In this document: one piece after another, positions 19,822 through 31,000 of the stretch
Layout: each line of letters begins with the position of its first letter
How positions within the stretch are numbered: position 1 is the stretch's first letter
DNA from: Pseudomonas sp. AN-1
Lineage (GTDB): Bacteria > Pseudomonadota > Gammaproteobacteria > Pseudomonadales > Pseudomonadaceae
DNA length: 64,000 nucleotides
NCBI RefSeq assembly: GCF_034057115.1
Contig: NZ_CP139195.1
Coordinates: 1,736,001-1,800,000 of the forward strand
Reading direction: 5' to 3'
Notes under the pieces: generated by a model
What the model saw: only the letters and a program-made list of their open reading frames with translations
The model's database searches: none
Told to the model about the DNA's origin: nothing
Made by a program: the position numbers and the translations under genes

Positions 19822-21348
19822 ATGCGCTCTCTCACACTGCACCTGAAAGTCCTCATCGCCATATTGGTGAGCCTGGGCGTGGCGATCACCGCCTACCAGA
19901 TTTTCGTTCTCGGCATCCCGGTGACCGAGGCGGAAACCGACAATGTCTGGAACATCGACGCCAAGGTGGAATTCCAGGCCAACCCGCGCAACCCGGTGAA
20001 GGTGCAGATGTTCGTGCCGCCGCTGGGCCAGGACTTCGTCAGCCTCAACGAGAGCTTCATCTCCAACAACTACGGCGTCAGCGTCAACAACGTCGACGGC
20101 AACCGCCGGGTGACCTGGTCGGCACGCCGCGCCAGCGGCCCGCAGACCCTGTACTACCGCATGGTGCTGACCCAGCGCTACAGCACGGAAAAGCCCAAGG
20201 AAACCGGGCCGATCTACCGCGAAAGCCTGCCGATCGCCGGCCCCGAGCAGATTGCAGCCGAAGCCCTGCTGGCACCCATCCGCCAGCACTCGGCCGACGT
20301 CGAGACCTTCGTCACCGAGACCATCAAGCGCGTCAACAACCTGAATGACGACAACGTCAAGCTGCTGCTGGCCGGCGACACCTCCATCGAGAAGCGCGCC
20401 CGCGTGATCGACCTGCTGTTGTCCATCGCCCACGTGCCGCTGGAGCAGGTCCGCACCATCCGCCTGATCGAGAACCAGGCGCAGACCCCGGAGCTGTGGC
20501 TGCGCAGCTTCAACGGCGAGAACTGGCTGTACTTCAACCCGGCCAACGGCCAGCAGGGCCTGCCGCGCGACCGCCTGATCTGGTGGCTGGGCGATGCCCC
20601 GCTGCTCAGCATCGACGGCGGCAAGCAGGCGCAGGTCAGCTTCACCCTCAACACCAGCGAGCTGAACGCCATCCGCCTGGCCAAGCAGTCCGACGAGTCG
20701 GCCGACGCCGGCTTCCTCGAGTACTCGCTGTACGGCCTGCCGCTGCAGACCCAGCAGACCTACCAGATCATGATCATGATCCCGATCGGCGTGCTGGTGA
20801 TCCTGATCCTGCGCAACCTCGGCGGCCTGCAGACGCTCGGCACCTTCACCCCGGTACTGATCGCCCTGGCCTTCCGCGAGACCCAGCTGGGCTTCGGCAT
20901 CGTGCTGTTCACCATCATCACCGCGCTGGGCCTGTCGCTGCGCTCCTACCTCGAGCACCTCAAGCTGCAGATGCTGCCGCGCCTGTCGGTGGTGCTGACC
21001 TTCGTGGTGGTGCTGATCGCGGTGATCAGCCTGTTCAGCCACAAGCTCGGCCTCGAGCGCGGCCTGTCGGTGGCGCTGTTCCCGATGGTGATCCTGACCA
21101 TGACCATCGAACGCCTGTCGATCACCTGGGAAGAGCGCGGCGGCAGCCATGCCTTCAAGGTCGCCGTCGGCACCCTGATCGCCGCCACCCTGGCGCACCT
21201 GCTGATGAGCATCCCGGAGCTGACCTACTTCGTGTTCACCTTCCCGGCGGTGCTGCTGATCCTGGTGGGCTTCATGCTGGCGATGGGTCGCTACCGCGGC
21301 TACCGCCTGACCGAACTGTTCCGCTTCAAAGCCTTCCTCAAGGACTGA
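19822..21348 (+). CDS. Inactive-transglutaminase / seven-helix membrane protein
   Basis: The 508-aa membrane protein has one N-terminal helix (about 8-28), a periplasmic domain of about 210 residues with a transglutaminase-like region (LLSIAHVPLEQVRTIRLIE, WLRSFNGENWLYFNPANG) and a C-terminal bundle of about seven helices (about 318-500). The usual transglutaminase catalytic Cys is not evident: the RVIDLLLSIAHVP segment has no Cys. That fits the inactive-transglutaminase 7TM family. It is 5 bp after the protease gene and 4 bp before the ATP-grasp gene, so the three are almost certainly co-translated. The function is not established to my knowledge. Confidence 0.75.
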   Translation: MRSLTLHLKVLIAILVSLGVAITAYQIFVLGIPVTEAETDNVWNIDAKVEFQANPRNPVKVQMFVPPLGQDFVSLNESFISNNYGVSVNNVDGNRRVTWSARRASGPQTLYYRMVLTQRYSTEKPKETGPIYRESLPIAGPEQIAAEALLAPIRQHSADVETFVTETIKRVNNLNDDNVKLLLAGDTSIEKRARVIDLLLSIAHVPLEQVRTIRLIENQAQTPELWLRSFNGENWLYFNPANGQQGLPRDRLIWWLGDAPLLSIDGGKQAQVSFTLNTSELNAIRLAKQSDESADAGFLEYSLYGLPLQTQQTYQIMIMIPIGVLVILILRNLGGLQTLGTFTPVLIALAFRETQLGFGIVLFTIITALGLSLRSYLEHLKLQMLPRLSVVLTFVVVLIAVISLFSHKLGLERGLSVALFPMVILTMTIERLSITWEERGGSHAFKVAVGTLIAATLAHLLMSIPELTYFVFTFPAVLLILVGFMLAMGRYRGYRLTELFRFKAFLKD

Positions 21349-21352
21349 TGCC

Positions 21353-22339
21353 ATGTTCGGCCTGATCAAAACCTGGAAGGCCCTGAGTGCCAAGGGCATC
21401 ATGGGCATCAACCGGCGCAACGCGGACTACGTGCTGAAGTACAACAAGCGCAGTCTGTACCCGGTGGTGGACGACAAGATCCTCACCAAGGAGCGCGCCA
21501 TCGCCGCCGGCATCCACGTGCCGGAGATGTACGGCATCATCTCCACGGAGAAGGAGATCGAGAACCTCGACAAGATCATCGGCGAGCACAACGATTTCGT
21601 GATCAAGCCGGCGCAGGGCGCCGGCGGTGACGGCATCCTGGTGATCGCCGACCGCTTCGAGGGGCGCTTCAAGACCGTCTCCGGCAAGATAGTCAGCCGC
21701 GACGAGATCGAGCAACAGCTGTCCAGCATCCTCTCCGGCCTGTACTCGCTGGGCGGCGGCCGCGACCGCGCGCTGATCGAGTACCGGGTGACCCCGGACC
21801 CGATCTTCAAGAGCATCAGCTACGAGGGCGTGCCGGACATCCGCATCATCGTGCTGATGGGCTACCCGGTGATGGCCATGCTGCGCCTGCCGACCCGCCA
21901 GTCCAACGGCAAGGCCAACCTGCACCAGGGCGCCATCGGCGTCGGCGTCGACCTGGCTACCGGCCTCACCCTGCGCGGCACCTGGCTGAACAACCGGATC
22001 ACCAAGCACCCGGACACCGCCAATGCGGTGGACGGCGTGCAGCTGCCCAACTGGGACGGCTTCATGAAGCTGGCCGCCGGCTGCTACGAGCTGTGTGGGC
22101 TGGGCTACATCGGCGTGGACATGGTGCTCGACGTCGACAAGGGCCCGCTGATCCTCGAGCTCAACGCCCGCCCCGGCCTGAACATCCAGATCGCCAACGA
22201 CTGCGGCCTGACCCATCGCGCCCACGCCGTGGAAGCGCGTCTGGAGGAGCTCAAGGCCAAGGGCATCAAGGAAACCCCGGAACAGCGCGTGCGCTTCTCC
22301 CAGGAAGTGTTCGGCCACGTCAAGCCGGTCGAACTCTGA
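21353..22339 (+). CDS. ATP-grasp alpha-L-glutamate-ligase-like protein (RimK-related)
   Basis: This 328-aa soluble protein has an ATP-grasp fold. DDKILTKERAIAAGIHVPE (about 42-60) is followed by the ATP-binding Lys in DFVIKPAQGAGGDGILV (about 80-97), DIRIIVLMGYPVMAMLRLPT (about 163-182) and the metal-binding GVDMVLDVDKGPLILELNARPGLN motif (about 248-272, given here in part). These enzymes join an amino acid or peptide to a carboxylate through an acyl-phosphate. The start MFGLIKTWKAL lies 4 bp after the membrane-protein stop. The acceptor substrate is unknown; a product processed by the cassette retropepsin is a reasonable guess. Confidence 0.8.
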   Translation: MFGLIKTWKALSAKGIMGINRRNADYVLKYNKRSLYPVVDDKILTKERAIAAGIHVPEMYGIISTEKEIENLDKIIGEHNDFVIKPAQGAGGDGILVIADRFEGRFKTVSGKIVSRDEIEQQLSSILSGLYSLGGGRDRALIEYRVTPDPIFKSISYEGVPDIRIIVLMGYPVMAMLRLPTRQSNGKANLHQGAIGVGVDLATGLTLRGTWLNNRITKHPDTANAVDGVQLPNWDGFMKLAAGCYELCGLGYIGVDMVLDVDKGPLILELNARPGLNIQIANDCGLTHRAHAVEARLEELKAKGIKETPEQRVRFSQEVFGHVKPVEL

Positions 22340-22344
22340 CCTGC

Positions 22345-22374
22345 CAGGCGGGTAGCCTCCGGGCCACCCGCCTG
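22345..22374 (+). other. Hairpin after the ATP-grasp gene
   Basis: CAGGCGGGT and ACCCGCCTG form a perfect 9-bp stem, with an inner GCC/GGC stem, six bases past the stop. No T-run follows. It may stabilise the mRNA end ahead of the real terminator at 22480. Confidence 0.5.
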
Positions 22375-22479
22375 CCCTCCCCCGTTGCCGGGCGCCAGCC
22401 CCGGCACCGCCCTGCGACCCCTCCTGTGCAAACCGCACACGCCACAGCGGCCGGAGCTCCGGCAGGCCTGCCGACGGCA

Positions 22480-22502
22480 AAAGGCGCCTCACGGGCGCCT
22501 TT
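22480..22502. terminator. Terminator between ATP-grasp gene and azoR
   Basis: AAAGGCGCC-TCACG-GGCGCCTTT is a perfect 9-bp stem between convergent genes. The T tract is short, so efficiency may be modest. It is preceded by two abutting palindromes, CCGGAGCTCCGG (22451-22462) and GGCAGGCCTGCC (22461-22472). Confidence 0.65.
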
Positions 22503-22518
22503 CCTTCTGCGGTGGCGG

Positions 22519-23118
22519 TCAGGCGATCAGCGCCTCGATCTGCTCCTGCGCCGCGGCGAAGGCCTTGTCGACACCGACCGCTCCCATGGACAGGCCTTCG
22601 GCATAGACGAACTCGACCTCGGTCATGCCGAGGAAGCCCAGCATCGTCTTCAGGTACGGCACCTGGGAATCGGCCGGGGTGTCGCGGTAGATGCCGCCGC
22701 GGGCCAGGGCGACGTAGACGCGCTTGCCCTTGAGCAGGCCTTCCGGGCCGTTCTCGGTGTAGCGGAAGGTCACCCCGGCGCGGGCGATGGCATCGAACCA
22801 GGCCTTCAGCTGCACCGGCACGCCGAAGTTGTACATCGGCACGCCGAGCACCACGACGTCGGCGGCCTGCACCTGGGCGATCAGCGCGTCGTCGAGGGCC
22901 ACGCGGGCGGCCTGCGCGGCGTCACGCTGCTCGGCGGGCGTGAACAGCGCGCCCAGCGCGGCCTCGTCGAGGACGGGATGCGGCTCGCTGGCCAGGTCGC
23001 GCAACTCGACCACGGCGGCCGGGCGCTGCGCCAGCAGGCGCGCGACAATCGCATCGGCCAGGCGGGTGGAATTGGCGCCGGCGGAGCGGGCGCTGGCGTT
23101 GATCTGCAGGATTTTCAT
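22519..23118 (-). CDS. azoR: FMN-dependent NADH-azoreductase / quinone reductase
   Basis: This 199-aa flavodoxin-fold oxidoreductase reduces azo compounds and quinones by two electrons with NAD(P)H. Motifs are [11 protein letters not shown] (beta-1 and phosphate-binding SARSAGANS, about 9-18), [18 protein letters not shown] (FMN-binding, about 92-109) and ALARGGIY. The gene ends 17 bp from a terminator. It lies 20 bp downstream of the pirin gene and is probably in one operon with it, divergent from the LysR regulator, a common layout for electrophile- or quinone-inducible genes. Confidence 0.92.
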   Translation of the reverse strand: MKILQINASARSAGANSTRLADAIVARLLAQRPAAVVELRDLASEPHPVLDEAALGALFTPAEQRDAAQAARVALDDALIAQVQAADVVVLGVPMYNFGVPVQLKAWFDAIARAGVTFRYTENGPEGLLKGKRVYVALARGGIYRDTPADSQVPYLKTMLGFLGMTEVEFVYAEGLSMGAVGVDKAFAAAQEQIEALIA

Positions 23119-23138
23119 GGTGATTTCTCCTCTGGGGT

Positions 23139-23858
23139 TCAGTACATCGGCAATTCGTGGGGACGCAGGTCGAACAGCAGCACCTCGGCGCTCTCGCCGG
23201 CGCCGAAATCGATCGCGCGGACATCGCGCAGGCGGGCGCCATCGCCGGCCGCCAGGCGCCGGCCGTTGACGGTCAGCGCGCCGCGGGCGACCTGCACGTA
23301 GGCGTGGCGGCCGGCCGGCAGCTCGAAGCGCTGCGCCTCGGCGCCGTCGAACAGCCCGGCGTAGACGCGCGCGTCCTGGTGGATCGACAGCGAGCCCTGG
23401 GCACCGTCCGGCGAGATGATCAGGCGCAGCCGGCCGCGCTTCTCCGCGGCGGCGAAGTGGCGCTGCTGATAGCGCGGGGCGACGCCGCGCCGGCTGGGCA
23501 CGATCCAGATCTGCAGGAAGTGCACCGGCTCCTCCCGCGAGGCGTTGAACTCGCTGTGCCGCACGCCGGTGCCGGCGCTCATCACCTGCACGTCGCCGGG
23601 ACGGATCACCGAGCCGTTGCCCATCGAGTCCTTGTGCTCCAGCGCCCCGTCCAGCACATAGGAGAAGATCTCCATGTCGCGATGGGGATGGCTGCCGAAA
23701 CCGCGTCCCGGCCGCACGCGGTCGTCGTTGATCACCAGCAGGTCGGAAAACCCCATGTGCTCCGGGTCGTAGTAGCTGCCGAAGGAAAAGCTGTGCTGGG
23801 AGTGCAACCAGCCGAAGTTGGCGAGGCCGCGCTCCGCGGCAGGTCTGATGTCCAGCAT
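23139..23858 (-). CDS. Pirin-family bicupin protein (YhhW-like)
   Basis: This 239-aa cupin protein has the metal site [21 protein letters not shown] (about 57-77), with the two His of HPH plus a downstream His/Glu pair near TGVRHSEFN (about 97-106). Pirins of this type bind Fe or Zn and some show quercetin 2,3-dioxygenase activity; the natural substrate is usually unknown. The start [11 protein letters not shown] at 23858 is followed by azoR 20 bp downstream. The divergent LysR gene probably controls both. Confidence 0.9.
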   Translation of the reverse strand: MLDIRPAAERGLANFGWLHSQHSFSFGSYYDPEHMGFSDLLVINDDRVRPGRGFGSHPHRDMEIFSYVLDGALEHKDSMGNGSVIRPGDVQVMSAGTGVRHSEFNASREEPVHFLQIWIVPSRRGVAPRYQQRHFAAAEKRGRLRLIISPDGAQGSLSIHQDARVYAGLFDGAEAQRFELPAGRHAYVQVARGALTVNGRRLAAGDGARLRDVRAIDFGAGESAEVLLFDLRPHELPMY

Positions 23859-24005
23859 GTCGATCTCCTCTGTATCGGTTCGATACGCGCCGCGCCGAGC
23901 TTCGGGGCCTGGCGCTGCGTCATTGGCGATGGAGTCACTCTACCTGCGCACACTGATGCTAAATAGAGGACAATCAAGAACACTATGTTGCCATTGGAAT
24001 CAACA

Positions 24006-24911
24006 ATGAACCGACTCGAGGCCATGAGCCTGTTCGCGCGGGTGGCCGAGCTGGGCAGCTTCACCGCGGCGGCCAGCCAGCTCGGCGTGGCGCGCTCGGT
24101 GGTCACCCGCCAGATCGCCGCACTGGAAGAGCACCTGGGCGCCAAGCTGATGGTGCGCAGCACCCGGCGCCTGTCGCTGACCTCGGCGGGCAGCGCCTAC
24201 CTGGAGAAATGCCGGACGATTCTCGCCCTGGTGGAGGAAGCCGAAGCCGGCGTGATGGAGGAGCGCCTGACGCCCAGCGGCCAACTGCGCATCAGCCTGC
24301 CGCTGAGCTTCGGCCTGCGCCGGCTGGCGCCGCTGCTGCTGGAGTTCACCCGCAGCTACCCGGCGATCCGCCTGGCGATGGACTTCAGCGACCGCCAGCT
24401 GAACCTGATCGAGGAAGGCATCGACCTGTCGATCCGCATCACCGGCCAGCTCGCCCCGGGGGAGATCGTGCGCCGGCTCGGCAGCAGCCGCCTGCTCACC
24501 GTTGCCGCCCCGCAGTACCTGGCCGAACATGGCCGGCCGCAGCACCCCGGCGAGCTCGCCGGCCATGCCTGCCTGGGGTACTCGCCGCAGGCCAACAACC
24601 GGCCATGGACCTTCCAGGTGGAAGGCCGCCCGGAGTCCTTCTACCTCCCCTTCCGTCTGCAGGCCAACAACGGCGATGCCCTGGCCGCGGCCGCCGTGGA
24701 GGGACTGGGCATCAGCATGCAGCCGGACTTCATCGTCGCCGAGCCGCTCGCCGCGGGAAGGCTGGTCACCCTGCTGGACGACTACGCCCCGCCGCCGCTG
24801 GGCATCTACGCGGTGCTGCCAAGCAACCGCTACCTGCCCCACCGCGTGCGGGTGCTGATCGACTTCCTGTCCAGCCGGCTGGCGGATGCCCCGGCCGCGG
24901 CCGGCGGCTGA
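24006..24911 (+). CDS. LysR-family transcriptional regulator
   Basis: The 301-aa protein has the classic N-terminal winged HTH (MNRLEAMSLFARVAELGSFT, recognition region LGVARSVVTRQIAALEEHLG, about 1-60) and a periplasmic-binding-protein-like effector domain. I chose the ATG at 24006 because LysR proteins of this subfamily begin M-x-R-L-E-A-M; an in-frame ATG at 23985 would add seven residues. It is transcribed away from pirin-azoR across a 147-bp gap, the usual geometry for a LysR regulator and its target. The effector is unknown; an aromatic or quinone electrophile is a guess from the target genes. Confidence 0.9.
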   Translation: MNRLEAMSLFARVAELGSFTAAASQLGVARSVVTRQIAALEEHLGAKLMVRSTRRLSLTSAGSAYLEKCRTILALVEEAEAGVMEERLTPSGQLRISLPLSFGLRRLAPLLLEFTRSYPAIRLAMDFSDRQLNLIEEGIDLSIRITGQLAPGEIVRRLGSSRLLTVAAPQYLAEHGRPQHPGELAGHACLGYSPQANNRPWTFQVEGRPESFYLPFRLQANNGDALAAAAVEGLGISMQPDFIVAEPLAAGRLVTLLDDYAPPPLGIYAVLPSNRYLPHRVRVLIDFLSSRLADAPAAAGG

Positions 24912-24970
24912 GCCGCCGACGCCCGGCCTGGGGTAGAATTGCGCCGGCCTGCGTTCTTCCGAGCCACACC

Positions 24971-26320
24971 ATGCCCACCTGCGTCATCCATCCCCTGCCC
25001 TATCACGCCGACCCGCGCCCGCGTTTCGCCCGCGTGCACGCCGCACCCGGCGCCTGCCTGTTCGACGGCGGCCGGCCGGCCAGCCAGCGCAGCCGTTTCG
25101 ACCTGTTCAGCGCCTGGCCCGAACGGACCCTCGCGCCCGAAACCGGCGAGGACGGCCGTGCCTTCCTCGGCCGCTGCCGGGAGGCGCTGGCGCAGCTTGG
25201 CCGCGCCGAGGCGCCGGCGGGCGTCGACCTGCCGTTCACCGGCGGGCTGCTCGGCTATCTGGCCTACGACTTCGGCCGGCGCCTGGAGCGCCTGCCCGAA
25301 CAGGCCGAGGACGACCTCGCCCTGCCTGACGCCGCCCTCGGTCTGTACGCCTGGGCGCTGGTCAGCGACCACGTGCGGCGGACCTCGCAGCTGGTGTTCC
25401 ACCCGAGCCTCGCCGCCGAACGGCGCGCGGAGCTGATCGCCCTGTTCGAGGCCGATGCGGCCGGCCCGGCCGGCGACTTCCGCCTGCTGGCTCCGTTCGC
25501 CGCGGCCATCGATGCCGCGCAGTACCGCGCCGCCATCGGCAAGGTGCAGGACTACATCCGCGCCGGCGACTGCTACCAGGTCAACTTCACCCAGCGCTTC
25601 CAGGCGCCCTGCCAGGGCGACCCGTGGCTCGCCTATACCCGCCTGCGCGACGCCTGCCCGACCCCATTCGCCGGCTACCTGGCGCTGGACGACGGCGCCG
25701 TGGTCAGCCTGTCGCCGGAGCGCTTTCTCAGCGTGCACCAGGGACAGGTGGAAACCCGGCCGATCAAGGGCACCCGCCCGCGCGGACACGACGAAGCGGA
25801 GGACCGGCTGCTGGCGGCGCAGCTGCAGGCCAGCACCAAGGACCGCGCCGAGAACCTGATGATCGTCGACCTGCTGCGCAACGACCTGGGGCGCAGCTGC
25901 CGGATCGGCTCGGTGAAGGTGCCCGAGCTGTTCGCCCTGGAGAGCTACCCCAACGTCCACCACCTGGTGAGCAGCGTGACCGGCGAGCTGGCAGCGGGCC
26001 TCGACGCCTTCGACCTGCTGGCCGGCGGCTTCCCCGGCGGCTCGATCACCGGCGCGCCGAAGATCCGCGCCATGCAGATCATCGACGAGCTGGAGCCGAC
26101 CCGCCGCGCGATCTACTGCGGCTCGCTGCTGTACGTCGACTGCCGCGGCGAGATGGACAGCTCGATCTGCATCCGCACCCTGCTGGTCCGCGGCGGCCGC
26201 GCCAGCTGCTGGGGCGGCGGCGGCATCGTGCTGGACTCGGACTGGCAGGCCGAATATGAGGAGTCGAAGACCAAGGTCCGCGTGCTGCTGGAAACCCTGC
26301 AGGCTACCCTGCCCGCCTGA
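24971..26320 (+). CDS. pabB: Aminodeoxychorismate synthase component I
   Basis: PabB aminates chorismate to 4-amino-4-deoxychorismate for folate synthesis, using ammonia from a PabA-type glutaminase not seen here. The 449-aa protein has the chorismate-binding fold: PIKGTRPRG (about 264-272, with the Lys typical of PabB), DRAENLMIVDLLRNDLGR, GGSITGAPKIRAMQIIDELEP and WGGGGIVLDSD. The ATG is at 24971, 59 bp after the LysR gene. Its last 17 bases overlap the convergent msrQ gene. In P. aeruginosa pabB and thrH are neighbours; here msrPQ and the SMC operon sit between them. Confidence 0.95.
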   Translation: MPTCVIHPLPYHADPRPRFARVHAAPGACLFDGGRPASQRSRFDLFSAWPERTLAPETGEDGRAFLGRCREALAQLGRAEAPAGVDLPFTGGLLGYLAYDFGRRLERLPEQAEDDLALPDAALGLYAWALVSDHVRRTSQLVFHPSLAAERRAELIALFEADAAGPAGDFRLLAPFAAAIDAAQYRAAIGKVQDYIRAGDCYQVNFTQRFQAPCQGDPWLAYTRLRDACPTPFAGYLALDDGAVVSLSPERFLSVHQGQVETRPIKGTRPRGHDEAEDRLLAAQLQASTKDRAENLMIVDLLRNDLGRSCRIGSVKVPELFALESYPNVHHLVSSVTGELAAGLDAFDLLAGGFPGGSITGAPKIRAMQIIDELEPTRRAIYCGSLLYVDCRGEMDSSICIRTLLVRGGRASCWGGGGIVLDSDWQAEYEESKTKVRVLLETLQATLPA

Positions 26321-26903
26321 ACACGCCGCTCAGGCGCGCCAGCAGCCAGGGCCAGCGCAGCGCCAGCAGCAGCGCCGCCACCGCCGCATAGACCAGCCAC
26401 TCGCCGAGGTCCGAGCGCACCACCCAGAGAAAATGCAGCAGGGCCAGCATGAGGGCCGGGTAGACCAGCCGGTGCAGGCGCTGCCAGCCAGCGCCGAGGC
26501 GGCGCATGCTGGCGCGATTGGAGGTCAGCGCCAGCGGCAGAAGCAGCGCCCAGGCGGCAAAGCCGACCAGGATGTAGGGCCGCTCGGCCAGCTCCGTGCC
26601 CAGCGCGCCCGGATCGAAGCCGAGCAGGAACGCCAGCCAGGCGAGCAGGTGCAGGCAGGCATAGGCGAAGCACCACAGGCCGAGCTGGCGCCGCAGGCGC
26701 AGCCAGCCGGGCCAGCCGCTCAAGCGGCGCAGCGGCGACAGCGCCAGGGTCAGCAGCAGCAGGCACAGGGCGCCCTGCCCCAGTCGCTCCAGCAGCACCT
26801 TGCCCGGATCGGGACCGAGCAGCCCGCCCAGCGCCTGATACAGCCAGAACCCCGGCACCGCCAGGGCGGCGGCAAACACCGCCAGACGCACGGCCAGCAA
26901 CAT
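26304..26903 (-). CDS. msrQ: Heme-binding membrane subunit MsrQ of the MsrPQ methionine sulfoxide reductase
   Basis: This 199-aa inner-membrane protein has about six helices and passes electrons from the quinone pool or a flavin donor to periplasmic MsrP. Conserved heme-ligand His residues are visible in FAYACLHLLAWLAF (about 80-93), QRLHRLVYPALMLALLHFLW (about 146-165). It starts 2 bp after the msrP stop, so the pair forms an operon. The 3' end overlaps pabB by 17 bp on the opposite strand, leaving no space for a terminator between the two. Confidence 0.93.
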   Translation of the reverse strand: MLLAVRLAVFAAALAVPGFWLYQALGGLLGPDPGKVLLERLGQGALCLLLLTLALSPLRRLSGWPGWLRLRRQLGLWCFAYACLHLLAWLAFLLGFDPGALGTELAERPYILVGFAAWALLLPLALTSNRASMRRLGAGWQRLHRLVYPALMLALLHFLWVVRSDLGEWLVYAAVAALLLALRWPWLLARLSGVFRRAG

Positions 26904-26905
26904 GC

Positions 26906-27913
<1,008 letters not shown>

Positions 27914-28073
27914 GCGGCACTCCGAAGAACAGTAAGAATCAACGGCCGATGGTAGCCAAGCCCACCCGGCCGCGCATCCGCCGCCGCGAATCCCGGCGAT
28001 GAGACGAACAGCATTCCCCCCGCGCCGGCGGATGCCTAAAATCAGTGCTTTTGCCGCCCAGCAAGGGAGCTGC

Positions 28074-31000
28074 ATGCCCAGCCTCAACCGCATCATCCTG
28101 ATCAACACCCACCTCGCCGGCGTGGTCGAGCTGCTGGTCGACGACCACACCAACATCTGCGGTACCAACGCCTCCGGCAAGACCACCCTGCAGCGCCTGG
28201 TGCCGGTGTTCTACGGCGAATACCCGAGCCGCGTGGTGCCGGCCACCCGCGACAGCTTCGAGCGCTGGTACCTGCCGACCGAGCAGAGCTTCATCGTCTA
28301 CGAATACCAGCGCATGGACGGCGAGGCCTGCCAGACCATCCTCGCCGCCAGCAGCGACGGCCGCGGCGTCGACTACCGCCTGGCGCACAAGGCCTTCGAG
28401 CTGGACGACTACATCAGGAGCCGCCAGGGCGATGTCGTGGTCTGCCGCAGCATGGCCGAGCTGGGCCGCCACTTCCGCCAGAGCGGCGTGGCGGTCAGCA
28501 ACCAGCTGAACACCCGCCAGTACCGGGCGATCATCCAGAACGACCGCAGCCTGCTGGCCGCCGACAGCCAGCGCGGCGAGCTGCGCCAGCTGGCCCGGCA
28601 GTTCTCGCTGTGCGCCGGCGAGCACAGCCTGCGCCACATCGAGAAGCTGGTGCGCGCCGTGCACTCGCGCGAGGGCAAGATGGAGACGGTCAAGTCGATG
28701 GTCGCCGCGATCCTCGAGGAGGACGGCGTGGCGCCGCCGACCACCGGGCTCAGCCCGCAGCGGGTCGAGGACTGGATCCGCGACAGCCAACTGATCCAGG
28801 GCTTCGCCGCGCTGCGCCCGCAGTTCGCCCGCCTGGAGCACGACTTCGCCGAGCTGCAGGCCGGCGAGACGCGCCTGGCCGGCCTACTGCAGGCCTTCCA
28901 GACCGACCAGCCGCTGCTGTTCGCCCGCCAGGAGCAGCTGCGCCTGGCACTCGAGCAGAGCGGCTTCGAACTCAAGCTGCTGGAGGACGACTGGAAGGAC
29001 CAGCGCGATGCCCTCAGCCTCGAGCTGTCGCAGGTACAGGCACGCATCGGCAGCGCGGAAACCCAGCTGCAGCACATCGAGGAGCAGTACCAGCAGTACC
29101 TCGACGCCGACATCGACCAGGCCAAGGCCGACCTGGAGAAGCTCGACGGCTGGCGCCTGGAGCTGGACAACCACAAGGAACGCCTGCGCCTGCTCACCGA
29201 ACAGCACGCCGATGTGCAGAACGCCTACCTGGAGCGCAAGCAGATCGTCCAGGAGCGCCAGCAGGAAGCCGTCGACCGCCTGCACGAGCAGGAAAGCCGG
29301 GTGCGCGACGAACTGGCCGAGCGCACCCAGCACAAACACGAGGCCCTCGCCCAGCTCGACCGCGCCTTCGCCAACCGCCGTCAGGAGGCGGAAAGCGCCA
29401 GCCGCGAGCGACGCCACGCCCTCGAACTGGAGAAGAGCCGCCAGGAACAGCTGATCGCCAGCTTCGCCTACAGCGAGGAGGAAGCGCTGAGCCTAGAGAT
29501 TCTCGACCGCCGCCAGGAGGAGGCCGAGGAGCAGCGCGACGCCGCCGCCCAGCAGCTCGACGCCCTGCAGCAGCAGGAGCGCCTGCTGCTGCGCCAGCGC
29601 GAGGAGGCTGCCCGGCAGCTCGCCCAGGCCAGCCGCCGGGTCGGCGAACGCCAGCGCGAGCTGGACGACGCCGAGCGCCTGCTCTACCCCGGCCAGCACA
29701 GCCTGCTGGAGTTCCTGCGCCGCGAGCAGCCGGGCTGGGAGCAGCAGCTCGGCAAGGTGATCGAGCCGAGCCTGCTGCAGCGCAGCGACCTCAAGCCGGC
29801 CCTCAGCGAGGCGCCGGCCGACAGCCTGTACGGCGTGCAGCTCGATCTCGCCGCGCTGGCCACCCCGGAGCACGCCGCCGGCGAGGCCGAGCTGCGCCAT
29901 CGCGTGCAGCTGGCCGGCGACAACCTGCAGGACGCCCGCAACCAGCAGGAGCAGGTGGAGAGCCAACTGGGCGAACACGGCGCCGCGCTGGAAGAGCTGA
30001 ACACCCGCCTGGTGCTGGCGCGCACCGCCGTGCAGACCGCCAAGGACAACCGCCAGCGCCTCAGGGAGGAACGCGCCGCGCTCAAGGAGCGCCTCGACGC
30101 CGCGCTGGCCGAGCGCCGCCAGAGCGCGCGCCAGCAACTCGCCGGCCTGGATGCCGCCCTCGCCCAGCTCAAGCTGGAGCACGCCAGCCTGCTGGAGGAG
30201 CTGGACAGCCAGCACCGCGAGGCGCGCCTGGACACCAGCGCGCACTGGCAGCAGGTGATCGGCGACCTGGAACAGCGCCTGGCCCATCTGCGCGGCCAGC
30301 TGGAGGAGCAGCGCGCCCAGGGCAAAGCCGAGCTGGCCGCCTGCGAGAGCTGGTACCGCAACGAGCTGAAGTCGCGCGGCGTCGACGAGGCGCAACTGAT
30401 CCAGCTGAAGAGCGGCATCCGCGAGCGCGAGCAGCGCATCCGCGACACCGAGGCGCGGCGTGCCGAGGTGCACCGCTTTGATGAGTGGTACGCGCTCACC
30501 TGGCTCAAGCGCAAGCCGCAGCTGCAGGAGGATCTGATCGAGCACCGGCGCGAAGCGACCGACCTCAAACTGCGCCTGGACACCGCCACCCAGGCCTTCA
30601 AGAGCCGCCGCGACGCACTGGAGCAGCAGCGCCGCGAGGCCCTGCAGGCCCAGGGCCGGCTCGGCGAGCAGCTCGACAGCCTCAAGGGGCTGATCAAGCG
30701 CCTCGGCGAACTCAAGCTGCCGCGCGACGGCCAGACGCCGGCCGGCGAGCTGGACGAGCGCCTGCGCCTGGCCCAGGAGCTGCTGCACGGCCGCGAGAAC
30801 CTGCTCGCCGCCATCCGGCAGCACGTCGAGCGCTTCGACAGCCTGATCGCCGGCAAGGCCGGCTCCAGCCTGACCGAGACCTGGGAGCGCAGCCGCGAGG
30901 AGTGCAGCCTGGTCAGCGAGCGCGGCGTGCCGACCCTCGACTACCGCCGCCTGGTGCCGGCGCTGGCCCAGTTGCTCAACGTGCTGGTGCCGCAGAGCAT

